Source of the DNA: Clostridia bacterium
GTDB taxonomy: Bacteria > Bacillota > Clostridia > Oscillospirales > CAG-272
DNA length: 43,653 bases
Assembly: GCA_017462605.1 (NCBI GenBank)
Contig: JAFTQV010000030.1
Location: forward strand, 1-43,653
Direction of reading: 5' to 3'
The translations under genes were made by a program, and so were the position numbers. Every line of letters starts with the position of its first letter. The stretch's first letter is position 1. Shown here piece by piece: positions 7,976-17,524 of the stretch. The notes under the pieces are model-generated. The model had not been told where the DNA came from, did no database searches, and saw only the letters and a program-made list of their open reading frames with translations.

Positions 7976-8302
7976 TTATACGATAAGCTCAAAACCAAAC
8001 TGGCCAAGAGTATCGTTGATCATCTCCATTGTCTCCTCGGGTAAAAATCCGCCAAGAACGAGGACAACTGCAGCAACCGCAGCAAGGATAGCGATAACCG
8101 CAACAACGATCACACCAATGAGATATCCTCTTGAAAAGCTTCTGCGGTTAATGTTCTTATCGCTGCAAGAGCAAACGATAAGAGAGATAAGACCGAGAAC
8201 AGGAATCGAGAAAAGCACGGTATACCAGAAATAGCTCCATGCGCCCATGGGGTTGTACTTCTTAGGCAATCTCGAAATTTCGGCTTTTTCAAACTGTGTC
8301 AT
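7976..8302 (-). CDS. Small two-helix membrane protein, unknown function
   Basis: 108 residues. A polar N-terminus (MTQFEKAEISRLPKKYNPMGAW) precedes a hydrophobic segment at about 23-46 (FWYTVLFSIPVLGLISLIVC). A short basic loop (SDKNINRRSFSRGY) leads to a second, strongly hydrophobic segment at about 61-87 (LIGVIVVAVIAILAAVAAVVLVLGG). A short acidic tail follows. It lies 33 bases downstream of rsmA on the same strand, so the two may be co-transcribed. I know of no function for it. Confidence 0.75.
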   Translation of the reverse strand: MTQFEKAEISRLPKKYNPMGAWSYFWYTVLFSIPVLGLISLIVCSCSDKNINRRSFSRGYLIGVIVVAVIAILAAVAAVVLVLGGFLPEETMEMINDTLGQFGFELIV

Positions 8303-8335
8303 TTTTGAAACTCCTTTATATAATAATTTTATTAA

Positions 8336-9190
8336 TCAGTTATTGCAAAGAGCATCGGATAGCTTGACAAAATCCGATACTGACAGCCTCTCTCCTCTGA
8401 CGTTCTCATCAAGTCCGAGCGACCTTAATGCTTCCGCAACGGCAGCCTTTGAAAAACCAAGCTTTGCGCCTATTGCATTTGAAAGAGTTTTCCTTCTCAT
8501 CTCAAACGCTGCCTTAATGATATTTCTGAAAAGCTTTTCGTCCTTGGGAACATAAGGCTTTTCATCATAAAGATCAATTCTTACCACCGCGCTGTCTACC
8601 TTAGGCATAGGGACAAATGAACCTGCCGATACTTTAAAGAGCTTCCTGACCTCACCATAGTATCCGATAACGGCAGTTATAGCTCCGTAATCGGCTGTGC
8701 CCGGCTTTGCGGCAAGCCTTGCGGCAACCTCATTCTGAACCATAACGGTTATTGATGAGAATTTTACTCCGCTCTCGATAAGATGCATGAGTATAGGCGT
8801 TGTTATGTAGTAAGGAAGATTTGCGCAAACCGAAACGGGAATTCCTTCGGAATACCGATCAACAAGCGCCTTTATATCAAGCTTCATAACGTCTTCATTG
8901 ATGACTGTGACGTTATCAAATTCACTGAGTGTTTTATTTAAGACAGGGATCAGTCCCTTATCAATCTCAACTGCAATAACCTTTTTATATCTTGAAGCAA
9001 GCTCAGCGGTGAGGCATCCAATACCGGGACCGATCTCAATGATCATGCTATCAAGACTATCTGTGCAATTCTCGGCAATCTCTTCGGGAATTATTCGATT
9101 CGTCAGAAAATTCTGACCGTATTCCTTGCGAAAGCTTATTCCGGCTTCCGCCATCAGCTCTCTGATGACCGAGAGATTACATAAATCCAT
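8336..9190 (-). CDS. rsmA: 16S rRNA dimethyladenosine transferase RsmA (KsgA)
   Basis: 284 residues, the usual KsgA length. It dimethylates two adjacent adenosines in the 3'-terminal hairpin of 16S rRNA, using S-adenosylmethionine, late in 30S assembly. The SAM-binding motif EIGPGIGCLT is near residue 52, the catalytic NLPYYITTPI motif near residue 125, and the RNA-binding C-terminal domain includes AAFEMRRKTLSNAI. The N-terminal KEYGQNFLTN is also diagnostic. A GGAG site precedes the ATG. Confidence 0.97.
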   Translation of the reverse strand: MDLCNLSVIRELMAEAGISFRKEYGQNFLTNRIIPEEIAENCTDSLDSMIIEIGPGIGCLTAELASRYKKVIAVEIDKGLIPVLNKTLSEFDNVTVINEDVMKLDIKALVDRYSEGIPVSVCANLPYYITTPILMHLIESGVKFSSITVMVQNEVAARLAAKPGTADYGAITAVIGYYGEVRKLFKVSAGSFVPMPKVDSAVVRIDLYDEKPYVPKDEKLFRNIIKAAFEMRRKTLSNAIGAKLGFSKAAVAEALRSLGLDENVRGERLSVSDFVKLSDALCNN

Positions 9191-9218
9191 TTTTTACTCC
9201 AAAAAAATCAAAATACTA

Positions 9219-9247
9219 TTGACAAAAGCATTTTAAAATGTTATAAT
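9219..9247 (+). promoter_or_regulatory. Consensus promoter for tRNA-Thr
   Basis: TTGACA (9219-9224), 17-base spacer, TATAAT (9242-9247): a perfect consensus promoter, 9 bases before the mature tRNA 5' end. Confidence 0.92.
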
Positions 9248-9256
9248 AATCAACGT

Positions 9257-9332
9257 GCTGGTGTGGCTCAGTTGGTAGAGCAGTTGATTCGTAATCAACA
9301 GATCGTCGGTTCGAGTCCGATCACCAGCTCCA
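9257..9332 (+). tRNA. tRNA-Thr (anticodon CGU)
   Basis: 76 bases including an encoded CCA. Acceptor arms GCTGGTG / CACCAGC pair. The anticodon stem GTTGA / TCAAC encloses loop TTCGTAA with anticodon CGT (reads ACG). The T-arm TCGGTTCGAGTCCGA is canonical. The gene is monocistronic, with its own promoter and terminator. Confidence 0.97.
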
Positions 9333-9337
9333 GTTAA

Positions 9338-9368
9338 GGGAGAATGAAAATTCTCTCTTTTCTTTTTT
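9338..9368 (+). terminator. Terminator of tRNA-Thr
   Basis: GGGAGAAT / ATTCTCTC (9338-9345 and 9350-9357) with a GAAA loop, followed by TTTTCTTTTTT. Confidence 0.85.
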
Positions 9369-9509
9369 GAGCAAAACTTAGTTATACAAAGATATGCACA
9401 ATACTTTAGTTTATTATACAATATATTTTAATAAAAATCAATACTTACACCTAAAAAAATAAGAAAAATTGAAATCGTGGCTGTCACTCGCCTAAATCTG
9501 ACTATCCCA

Positions 9510-9556
9510 CGAAGAGGCTGCCTCGAATTCGCATTTGAGGCAGCCTCTTCGTTTTT
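9510..9556 (+). terminator. Strong 15-bp hairpin after the calcium ATPase gene
   Basis: Perfect stem CGAAGAGGCTGCCTC / GAGGCAGCCTCTTCG (9510-9524 and 9537-9551) with a 12-base loop, then TTTTT on the plus strand. On the minus strand it directly follows the ATPase stop codon but has no T-tract, so it may end plus-strand read-through or stabilise the ATPase mRNA 3' end. I see nothing else in the 9370-9509 stretch, which is AT-rich. Confidence 0.75.
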
Positions 9557-12119
9557 AACGGCTGAGTTTTTTAAAAATACGCCTGATGCAATCGAAAGGT
9601 ATAACAGTCGAGGCGATGAGGACTACATTCAGTATTTCTCTAAAGGTAAGCGGTACGCTTCTGAAAAGCTCGCCGCCGAAAAATATCATACATAGCTGCA
9701 CCGCAACAACGAAGGTCATTATCAGAAGAAAAGCCTTATTTTTACCGATGTTTGATAAAATAGACATTCTTTCCGACCTCGCATTGAAGGAATTGAATAT
9801 ACCCATGAAAATAAACAAGGCATAGAACGCCGTCAGGAATACCTTGTCTGAAGCTGAGGATCTGAAAAGTGCCGATACAGATTCTAACTTCAAAAATAAA
9901 ATACACACTAAAAGAGAGTATGCACCTGTTGCCGCTATCTGGTGAAGCATATCGCCCGAAAGAATTTTTTCGTCTCTTCTCTTCGGCTGCTCGAGCATAT
10001 AGTATTCGAGCGGTGGCTCACCCGCGAATGCAAGTCCGCCAAGCGTATCCATTATGATATTGACCCATAACATCTGGATTATCGTTATAGGAGTTTCAAC
10101 GCCAATAAACTGCCCTACAAGCGATATTCCGCAAGCTATTATATTCATCATAAGCTGGAAGGATATAAACTTCCTTATCGACTTAAAAATGGTCCTGCCG
10201 TAAAGAACCGTTTTCTTTAATGCAGAAAAGCTATCGTCCAGAATGACTATATCTGCTGCGCCCTTTGCGATATCGGTACCGCTTCCCATTGCAAATCCAA
10301 CGTCAGCAAGCTTAAGTGACGGAGCGTCGTTTATGCCGTCTCCTGTCATACCCACGACCATATCAAGCTCCTGGGATAAGCGCACTAACCTCAGCTTATC
10401 CTTAGGGAGCGCTCTTGCTACCACTTTGAGCTTTGGTATGATAGCCTTCAGCTCATTATCGCCAAGAAGCTCAAGCTCATCGTGGGTAAGAATTACGTCA
10501 GACGGTCTATCAACTATGCCGCATTCCTTTGCGATTGCTGCCGCGGTCTCCTTTCCGTCTCCCGTTATCATAACCACTTTAACTCCTGCCGATCGCATTT
10601 GCCGTACGGCTTCCTTTGCATCGTCTCTCAGCTTATCCTTCAAAACCGCAAAAGCAACGAATGAAGTCTCACCCGACTCTGATATGGCAAAAGCGATAAC
10701 TCTTTCCCCGCGCTTTGCGCATGAGGTATACTCCTTTATCAAAGCATTCTTATTAATTGCTCTTCGCTCTTTATTTTTGCCTATCTCATAATTGCATAAA
10801 GATATTATGATCTCAGGCGCGCCCTTATATATAACGCTACCGTCTTCAAGAGTTAATGATGAGTATTTCTTATCGCTTGAAAATTCCTCTCGCGATACGA
10901 CCTTCGCCTCATGCTTTAAGCTTGTTTCGAAAAAATTCCGTATGGCTTTATCTGTGGAATTGCCGGAATCACCTTCGGGATTAGAATACCTTGCGCTGAT
11001 AGATAAAATACGGAATATATCGCCTGAGCTTCTCAGAGCTTGCGAGCTTACGTATTCCTTTCCAAAAGCTATTATTCGGTCAAGCGAGGTCTTTCCTGTT
11101 GTTAAAGTACCTGTTTTATCTGTGAAAAGTATATTCATCGAGCCTGCCGTCTCAATTCCTACAAGCTTTTTGACCATTATACTGTCATTCAGCATTTTTT
11201 TCATATTCGCTGAAAGTACTACGGTGATCATCATAGGGAGTCCTTCGGGAACGGCTACAACGATTACGGTTATCATTAACGTCAGAACGTGCGAGAACAA
11301 GGAAGCCGTATTACTGAAATCCTTTAAATATACTAAAATCTTATCAATATCATATCCGTTATCTACTACAACTGCAAAGAAAAGATAAGTAAGACCAACT
11401 ATCGCTGCCATAATATATCCGAGCTTACTTATCTGGGACGCGAGCTTGCCGAGTCTCAGCTTCAACGGACTTTCACGGGTTTCACTTTGTACATCCTTGG
11501 CAACCATACCGTAATAGGTTGTTTTACCAACACCTGTAACAACAGCCTTGGCATTTCCCGATATAACCATTGATCCGCGGTGCAAAGCTGAAGGCGATGA
11601 GAGGCTATTTCCGCTATCACCGCTCGGATATTTATGTACCTCTACACTCTCACCATTCAGCGCGGACTGATCAACTCCGAGCCTGCCTTCAACGATATTA
11701 GCATCAGCCGATATCATCTCGCCCGGATGCAGTAGCATAAGATCTCCGACGACCAAGTCCTCGGACGGAACAGTCAAAGCTTTTCCTTCGCGTATGACTG
11801 TACTTGTGCTTTTTTCATTCGCCTCTTGCATTTTTGCAAATGCCTGCTCGCTGCCGTACTCAGAAACCGTTGAAACAGTAGATGCTATCAGTATGGCAAC
11901 AACTATTCCGCCTACTTCGAACCAATTACAGTCGCGGAAGGTGACGATAACCTCTATCGCAACCGCAATAAGCAAGACCTTAATTATAGGATCTGAGAGA
12001 TTTGATATAAATTTTCTGAAAAAGCTACGTGTTTTTTCTTTTTCAAGAGCGTTTTTACCGTGCTTGACTCTTGAAGCTTCGACCTCGGCTTCTGTCAAGC
12101 CGTAATTTTTATTATTCAT
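9555..12119 (-). CDS. Calcium-transporting P-type ATPase (type IIB, PMCA-like)
   Basis: 854 residues, a full-length P-type ATPase pumping cations across the cell membrane, most likely exporting Ca2+. The phosphorylated aspartate is about D334 in DKTGTLTTGK. The hinge motif TGDGINDAPSLKLADVGFAMG is intact. The M4 ion site reads PEGLP, and M6 reads NIIMDTLGGLAFAGEPP, the PMCA (IIB) pattern, which binds one Ca2+. The N-terminal cation-ATPase domain and about ten membrane helices are present. The gene lies downstream of the 6S-like RNA and its terminator on the same strand. Ion specificity is inferred from the M4/M6 motifs. Confidence 0.93.
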   Translation of the reverse strand: MNNKNYGLTEAEVEASRVKHGKNALEKEKTRSFFRKFISNLSDPIIKVLLIAVAIEVIVTFRDCNWFEVGGIVVAILIASTVSTVSEYGSEQAFAKMQEANEKSTSTVIREGKALTVPSEDLVVGDLMLLHPGEMISADANIVEGRLGVDQSALNGESVEVHKYPSGDSGNSLSSPSALHRGSMVISGNAKAVVTGVGKTTYYGMVAKDVQSETRESPLKLRLGKLASQISKLGYIMAAIVGLTYLFFAVVVDNGYDIDKILVYLKDFSNTASLFSHVLTLMITVIVVAVPEGLPMMITVVLSANMKKMLNDSIMVKKLVGIETAGSMNILFTDKTGTLTTGKTSLDRIIAFGKEYVSSQALRSSGDIFRILSISARYSNPEGDSGNSTDKAIRNFFETSLKHEAKVVSREEFSSDKKYSSLTLEDGSVIYKGAPEIIISLCNYEIGKNKERRAINKNALIKEYTSCAKRGERVIAFAISESGETSFVAFAVLKDKLRDDAKEAVRQMRSAGVKVVMITGDGKETAAAIAKECGIVDRPSDVILTHDELELLGDNELKAIIPKLKVVARALPKDKLRLVRLSQELDMVVGMTGDGINDAPSLKLADVGFAMGSGTDIAKGAADIVILDDSFSALKKTVLYGRTIFKSIRKFISFQLMMNIIACGISLVGQFIGVETPITIIQMLWVNIIMDTLGGLAFAGEPPLEYYMLEQPKRRDEKILSGDMLHQIAATGAYSLLVCILFLKLESVSALFRSSASDKVFLTAFYALFIFMGIFNSFNARSERMSILSNIGKNKAFLLIMTFVVAVQLCMIFFGGELFRSVPLTFREILNVVLIASTVIPFDCIRRIFKKLSR

Positions 12120-12179
12120 TTCTACCTCCCGAAAGACTTTTATAAACTATATGTTTAAGGTAAAAATAAAATGTTTTTA

Positions 12180-12213
12180 AATACAAAAGAAATGCCTTAA
12201 ACCAAGCATTTCT
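12180..12213 (-). terminator. Probable terminator of the 6S-like RNA
   Basis: Read on the minus strand, AGAAATGC / GCATTTCT (12213-12206 and 12195-12188) forms a hairpin followed by TTTTGTATTT. A further copy of GCATTTC lies at 12226-12232, so an alternative shorter hairpin is possible. Confidence 0.6.
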
Positions 12214-12240
12214 GCTAAGAATAAAGCATTTCAAAAATAT

Positions 12241-12437
12241 ATCCCCGCAAGAGCCGTGTGCGGCAAAATTTAACCCTGTTCGTACAGGTGGGTATCCTCT
12301 CGGCTGCTTTGCGCTTCCAACGTCTGTGAAAAGGGGAAATTTCGCCAAGTCACAGGAGGCCTGCATCCCGTCAGCCGAAGCCCGGACTCCCCGGCAATGT
12401 GTGTAGGTCCAAATGGCCGCATCACGCACACCGCAGG
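12241..12437 (-). ncRNA. ssrS: 6S RNA (regulator of sigma-A RNA polymerase)
   Basis: About 197 bases with no supportable ORF but strong self-complementarity, folding into one long interrupted hairpin. Its terminal stem pairs GTGTGCG with CGCACAC. A distal stem pairs CGGCTG with CAGCCG, and an apical stem pairs CTGTGA with TCACAG. On the 3' side of the central region, ACCCACCTGTACGAACAGG followed by GTTA forms the small hairpin seen in 6S RNAs (E. coli has the similar CACCTTGAACC...GGGTTCAAGGGTTA). 6S RNA mimics an open promoter and holds RNA polymerase in stationary phase. It starts 7 bases after the DUF1292 gene. The fold fits 6S well; the exact ends are uncertain. Confidence 0.82.
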
Positions 12438-12443
12438 ATTTTT

Positions 12444-12752
12444 TTAATTATTATCGCCCTCGTCGTAATTGACTTCTCCGAAAAGAAGATCGTTGAAGTA
12501 GTCCTCGACCACCTCAAACTCATCGTCATCATCAACGGTTTCGAAAACTACCTCGTCGCCTTCTGTGCGGTATTCAAGTATTATACACTCGCCGGATTCG
12601 TCGCCAACAGGAATAAGAGCATAATAGGTCTTTTCTCCGATCTTTGCATCTGCAATGATCTGAAAATCAAGGTCTTCTCCGCTCTCTTCATCAGTCAGAG
12701 TGACGATCCAGGGTCCCTCGGCATCAGGCGTGAGGTTCTTGTTTTTATCCAT
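12444..12752 (-). CDS. DUF1292 family acidic protein
   Basis: 102 residues, very acidic. The core WIVTLTDEESGEDLDFQIIADAKIGEKTYYALIP matches the DUF1292 (YrzB-like) family of small Firmicute cytoplasmic proteins of unknown role. The tail DDDDEFEVVEDYFNDLL is typical. It is followed at once by the 6S-like RNA, which may be processed from a joint transcript or have its own promoter. Confidence 0.9.
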   Translation of the reverse strand: MDKNKNLTPDAEGPWIVTLTDEESGEDLDFQIIADAKIGEKTYYALIPVGDESGECIILEYRTEGDEVVFETVDDDDEFEVVEDYFNDLLFGEVNYDEGDNN

Positions 12753-12826
12753 TTTGTTTCTCCGTAATTATTATGTTTCTTCTGATTTAATTATATACGA
12801 TGCCTATTATTTTGTCAATAGGAAAA

Positions 12827-13947
12827 TCATAGCAATATAGAAAGTATGGTATTGCTTACGTAAAATCCTTTGTCTGTAAAGCGCAGTCGGTCACCCTCAA
12901 GCTCCATATAACCTTCATTTATGAGCTTCTCAAGCTCGGACTCTTTACCTTCTGTAAAATCCTCGGAAAAGATCCCCTTGTATTCAGAAAGAGAGAGTCC
13001 ATCAGCGAGCCTTAAATTAAGCATAGCGTATTCAAACGGATCTTTTCTCAAAGCTCGCGAAGCATTTTTGATCGGTAGAGATGGCTCTGATATGTATTTC
13101 TTCAGATCAGCGACATTATAATATCTTTCCGAATTATAATACGAATGGGCAGATGCGCCAACGCCGATGTACTCCTTGTCGCGCCAATATTTAAGGTTAT
13201 GCCTGCATTCTTTACCGGACTTTGAATAATTCGATATCTCGTAATGACGGTAACCGGAGCGGCAAAGCTCTCCTGCCGCCATAAAATACATATCAGCCTC
13301 TTCATCCTCGCTGGGTAAGGCGAGCGAATTTTCTCTGCAAAAAAAGGCGTTCCTTCCTCAACGATCAAGCCGTAGCAGCTGATATGCTCGACAGATATCT
13401 CTAAAACAGCCTTTAGAGTTTGGTAAAAGCTTTCTTTGGTCTGATTGGGTATTCCATACATAAGATCAACGTTTATATTGCGAAATCCAACCTCGCGCGA
13501 GATATTGTACGTTTCAAGAAAATCTGCAAACGTATGTATTCTGCCCAGCTTTTTCAGCTCATTTTCGTGAATTGACTGCAATCCGATACTTAATCTATTC
13601 ACTCCGAGCCGATTATATACCAAGAGCTTTTCACGGCTTACAGCGCCGGGATTCACCTCAACGGTAAACTCGGTATTATCAACTATCTCAAAGCTTGCGC
13701 GTATCGCATTAACTATCCTTTCGAATTGATCCGAAGGTAAAATAGAGGGCGTTCCTCCGCCGAAGAAGATCGAATCAACAGATATTTTTTTCTCTCTTTC
13801 GTAACCTTTGATTTCTCCTACGAGAGCATCGGTATATCTAAGAATAGTCTCTTCCGATGCTGCGCCCGAAAAGAAATCGCAGTAATTACACTTGCGCACG
13901 CAGAAGGGGATGTGAACGTAGAGACCTATGGGATCAGTTGCCATCAT
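12827..13947 (-). pseudogene. hemW: HemW-like radical SAM heme chaperone, frameshifted at a T7 run
   Basis: HemW is a radical SAM protein linked to heme trafficking (formerly called oxygen-independent coproporphyrinogen oxidase-like). The N-terminal frame has YVHIPFCVRKCNYCDFFSG with the CxxxCxxC iron-sulfur motif, then FGGGTPSILP. The C-terminal frame has DMYFMAAGELCRSGYRHYEISNYSKSG and the HemW C-terminal domain. The frames join at EEGTPFF / CRENSLALPSEDEEADMYF, across a run of seven A on the plus strand (13339-13345). One extra base, or a -1 ribosomal shift, restores 373 residues, normal for HemW. The start overlaps the lepA stop by 14 bases (ATG 13947 or 13944). This may be an error, a recent mutation or programmed slippage. 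Confidence 0.88.
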
Positions 13948-15748
13948 CAAGCTTAAGAACTGCCATAAAGGCTTCGGGCGTAACCTCAACGCTGCCGAGC
14001 TTACGCATCTTCTTTTTACCTTCCTTCTGCTTTTCAAGCAGCTTTTTCTTTCTTGTTATATCACCGCCATAGCACTTTGCAAGAACGTCCTTACGCATTG
14101 CCTTTACGGTCTCTCTTGCGATTATCTTAGAGCCGATCGCAGCCTGGATCGGGATCTCGAAGAGCTGGCGCGGAATATTTTCCTTGAGCTTCTCCGCTAT
14201 CTTTCTCGCTCTTCCGTATGCGCGCTCCTCGAAAACTATGAAGGAAAGCGCGTCAACTACTTCGCCATTAAGCATAAAGTCGAGCTTTACAAGCTTAGAG
14301 GGCTGATAATCCTTAAGCTCGTAATCGAGAGAAGCATATCCCTTAGATCTGCTCTTCAGCGCATCGAAGAAGTCGTATATTATCTCATTGAGAGGCATCT
14401 CATAATGTATTTCAACTCTCTCGGTATCAATATACTTCATATCGATGAAGGTTCCTCGCCTATCCTGGCAAAGCTCCATTATACCGCCGATATATTCAGT
14501 AGGAGATATGATAGATGCCTTCATTATAGGCTCGTAAGCGGTATCTATTTCATCGGGTGACGGGAATTTCGAGGGGTTATCTATAAGGATCTCCTCGCCG
14601 CTTCTGAGCTTAACCTTATATATTACAGAAGGAGCGGTTGTAATAAGATCGAGGTTAAACTCTCTTTCGAGTCTTTCCTCCATTATTTCCATATGAAGCA
14701 GACCGAGGAATCCGCATCTGAAGCCAAATCCAAGCGCAACCGACGTCTCAGGCTCAAATACGAGAGCCGCGTCATTCAGCTGTAGCTTCTCGAGCGCCTC
14801 GCGAAGATCTCCGTATCTCGCTCCGTCTGCCGGATAGATACCTGAATAAACCATGGGGTGAACCTCGCGGAAGCCGCCAAGCGCTTCATCGGCGGGGCGA
14901 TCGACGCCCGTCACGGTATCTCCGACCTTGGTATCGCTTATAGTCTTGATAGAAGCCGTAAAATAACCGACCTCACCTGCGGAAAGCTCTTCGCACTTTT
15001 TGAGTCCGAAGGGCTGCATAGTACCGACCTCTGAAACCTCGAATACTCCGCCTGCCGACATAAGCTTGACTTTATCGCCGGACTTTATTTTTCCGTCAAA
15101 AAGTCTTATATATACCACAACACCGAGATATGGGTCGTAATATGAATCGAATATCAGCGCCTTAAGCGGAGCATTCGGATCGCCTTCGGGCGCGGGAATA
15201 TCGGTAATTATCTTCTCAAGAACGTGCTCTATATTGATACCGTTCTTCGCGGAAATAGCAGGGCAATCCTCTGCGGGAATGCCTATAATATCCTCTATCT
15301 CTCTCCTTGAGCCTTCGATATCCGCGCTCGCAAGGTCGATCTTATTGATAACGGGAAGTATCTCAAGATCGTTGTCAATAGCGAGATATGCGTTGGCAAG
15401 CGTCTGAGCCTCGACTCCCTGCGTTGCATCAACAACAAGAAGCGCGCCCTCGCATGCCTTAAGAGATCTCGAAACCTCGTATCCGAAGTCAACGTGACCG
15501 GGAGTATCGATAAGATTGAAATCATACTCTTCTCCGCTCTCTGACTGATACGTGAGCTTTACCGCTCTCGCCTTTATCGTTATTCCTCTTTCGCGCTCAA
15601 GATCCATATTGTCAAGCAGCTGATCTTCCATTTCTCTTGTGGACACAGTCCTTGTCTTTTCAAGAATTCGATCCGCAAGAGTGGATTTACCGTGATCTAT
15701 ATGAGCTATTATTGAAAAATTTCGAATGTGTTTTTGTTTTTGTGTCAC
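13934..15748 (-). CDS. lepA: Elongation factor 4 (LepA)
   Basis: 604 residues, full length. G1 motif [26 protein letters not shown] and NKIDLASAD define the translational GTPase. The LepA-specific C-terminal domain ([53 protein letters not shown] region) is present. EF4 back-translocates or remodels ribosomes and aids 30S biogenesis. It ends inside the hemW start, keeping the common lepA-hemW pair. Confidence 0.98.
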   Translation of the reverse strand: MTQKQKHIRNFSIIAHIDHGKSTLADRILEKTRTVSTREMEDQLLDNMDLERERGITIKARAVKLTYQSESGEEYDFNLIDTPGHVDFGYEVSRSLKACEGALLVVDATQGVEAQTLANAYLAIDNDLEILPVINKIDLASADIEGSRREIEDIIGIPAEDCPAISAKNGINIEHVLEKIITDIPAPEGDPNAPLKALIFDSYYDPYLGVVVYIRLFDGKIKSGDKVKLMSAGGVFEVSEVGTMQPFGLKKCEELSAGEVGYFTASIKTISDTKVGDTVTGVDRPADEALGGFREVHPMVYSGIYPADGARYGDLREALEKLQLNDAALVFEPETSVALGFGFRCGFLGLLHMEIMEERLEREFNLDLITTAPSVIYKVKLRSGEEILIDNPSKFPSPDEIDTAYEPIMKASIISPTEYIGGIMELCQDRRGTFIDMKYIDTERVEIHYEMPLNEIIYDFFDALKSRSKGYASLDYELKDYQPSKLVKLDFMLNGEVVDALSFIVFEERAYGRARKIAEKLKENIPRQLFEIPIQAAIGSKIIARETVKAMRKDVLAKCYGGDITRKKKLLEKQKEGKKKMRKLGSVEVTPEAFMAVLKLDDGN

Positions 15749-15773
15749 TTTTTTACACCGTTAAATTTTATTT

Positions 15774-17498
15774 TCAGATATTTGCTATTGCCTCAGCATC
15801 CGATGCGTATTTTTCTATCTTTTCGGCAAGCTCTGCTTCCCCATCCGCATGAGCAAGAACGTATATTTTGATCTTAGGCTCGGTTCCCGACGGACGTACA
15901 AGTATCTTATCGCCGTTTTCAAGAACGTAATAAAGAACATCCGCAGGGTCTCTTCCCGTCTTTTCACGCTTGCCCGAGGCAAAGCGGATCTCGCCTGAAA
16001 GATAATCTCTCGCTTCCGCAACGGTTACGCCTCCAAAGCCTTCGGGAGTATTATCACGAAGAGACTTCATAACTCTCTTACGGCGCTCAATTCCGTCATA
16101 CCCTTCCATATAGATATCTACGGTGCGCTCACCGTAAAATCCGTATTCCTTATAAAGGGCGGAAAGCGCATCTATAAGAGTCATACCGAGCTTCTTATAA
16201 TATGCGGTCATTTCAAGTATCATCATTGAAGCCTCAACCGCATCCTTATCGCGCGCATATGAGCCAAGAAGATAGCCGTAGCTCTCCTCAAATCCAAGAA
16301 GGAACTCGCTCTCCTCTCCCCTTGACTCGTAATCCTTAATTACTTCTCCGATAAATTTAAAGCCTGTATATACATCGTAAAGCTTAATGCCGTGAGTATT
16401 AGCGATTTTATACGCCATATCGGTAGATACTATGCTTTTAACCGCAAACGCCTTATCCGAAAGCTTTCCGAGAGCCTTTTTCTGACCGATAACGTAATCA
16501 AGAAGAAGAGCGCCCATCTGGTTACCCGTGATGGTGACGAATTCTCCGCTCTTTGCTCTTGCCATAACTCCAACTCTATCCGAATCGGGGTCTGTAGCTA
16601 CGATAAGATCCGAGCCGACCTCATCTGCTATCCTTATACCGTCAGAAAAAACGTCCGCATATTCGGGATTAGGCTTTTTGACGGTGGGAAAATCACCGTC
16701 CGGAGTCATCTGGGAATCAACCGTGTATAAATACTTAAGTCCTATGCGCCTGAAAACCTCGGGGACAAGCTTATATCCCGCTCCGTGAAGCGGAGAATAA
16801 ACGACCTTCAGCTCATCGCTGACTTCCTTTACAAGGTCGGAATTAATAGAGGTTTTGATAACGGCATCAAGATAATGCTCGTCAAACTCCTCTCCGAGAA
16901 CCTTTATTACGCCTTCGTTTACATATTTTTCAAAATCGCCAATGCCGTCTGTTTCAAGCACGTCAAATTCCGCTCTCTTATCCGAGACGACCTTAGCCTG
17001 CTCGGGATTGATCTGCGCGCCATCCTCCCAATAAGCCTTATAGCCATTGTATTCCTTAGGATTGTGCGACGCGGTAATATTGATTCCCGCAATAGCGCCA
17101 AAATATCTTACGGCAAACGAAAGCTCGGGCGTCGGTCTCAAGCTGTCAAATATATATACCTTTATACCGTTGGATGCAAGGACCGAGGCGCTGACCTTAG
17201 CAAACTCCTCAGAGTGATTTCTTGAATCAAACGCGATCGCTACTCCGCGTGATTCCTTACCTTCAGCCTTGATCAGACCCGCTATTCCTCTTGTTGTCTG
17301 CGCGACGGTAAAACGGTTCATACAGCCGATACCCATATACATAGTCGAACGCAGACCCGCAGTTCCGAAGCTCATAGGCGAAGAAAAGCGCATCGCCTTC
17401 ACGTCTTCACAGTTTTCAATGCTGAGAAGCTCCTTTTTCTCATTTTCGCTGAGCGCATCCGACTCAAGCCATCTCTTATACTCGGTATTGTAACTCAT
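15774..17498 (-). CDS. Phosphoglucomutase/phosphomannomutase
   Basis: 574 residues of the alpha-D-phosphohexomutase family, interconverting hexose 1- and 6-phosphates (likely glucose, possibly mannose) in the cytoplasm. The catalytic phosphoserine lies in ITASHNPKEYNGYK (near residue 143), the metal-binding loop is DPDSDRVG (near residue 302), the sugar-specificity loop region includes GFEESYGYLLG, and the C-terminal phosphate-binding RPSGTEPKIKIY is intact. The length matches the longer PgcA-type Firmicute enzymes. GGAGG precedes the ATG. Confidence 0.94.
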   Translation of the reverse strand: MSYNTEYKRWLESDALSENEKKELLSIENCEDVKAMRFSSPMSFGTAGLRSTMYMGIGCMNRFTVAQTTRGIAGLIKAEGKESRGVAIAFDSRNHSEEFAKVSASVLASNGIKVYIFDSLRPTPELSFAVRYFGAIAGINITASHNPKEYNGYKAYWEDGAQINPEQAKVVSDKRAEFDVLETDGIGDFEKYVNEGVIKVLGEEFDEHYLDAVIKTSINSDLVKEVSDELKVVYSPLHGAGYKLVPEVFRRIGLKYLYTVDSQMTPDGDFPTVKKPNPEYADVFSDGIRIADEVGSDLIVATDPDSDRVGVMARAKSGEFVTITGNQMGALLLDYVIGQKKALGKLSDKAFAVKSIVSTDMAYKIANTHGIKLYDVYTGFKFIGEVIKDYESRGEESEFLLGFEESYGYLLGSYARDKDAVEASMMILEMTAYYKKLGMTLIDALSALYKEYGFYGERTVDIYMEGYDGIERRKRVMKSLRDNTPEGFGGVTVAEARDYLSGEIRFASGKREKTGRDPADVLYYVLENGDKILVRPSGTEPKIKIYVLAHADGEAELAEKIEKYASDAEAIANI

Positions 17499-17524
17499 AA
17501 ATTCCTCCGAAAAAATATGTAAAA

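Noticed and set aside
12112..12429. Open reading frames over the 6S-like RNA on both strands
   Set aside because: They have no start signals or recognisable domains, and the underlying DNA folds as a structured RNA.
13948..14037. Longer N-terminus for hemW
   Set aside because: The extension lies within lepA and lacks a ribosome binding site; the family start ([14 protein letters not shown]) is at 13944 or 13947.
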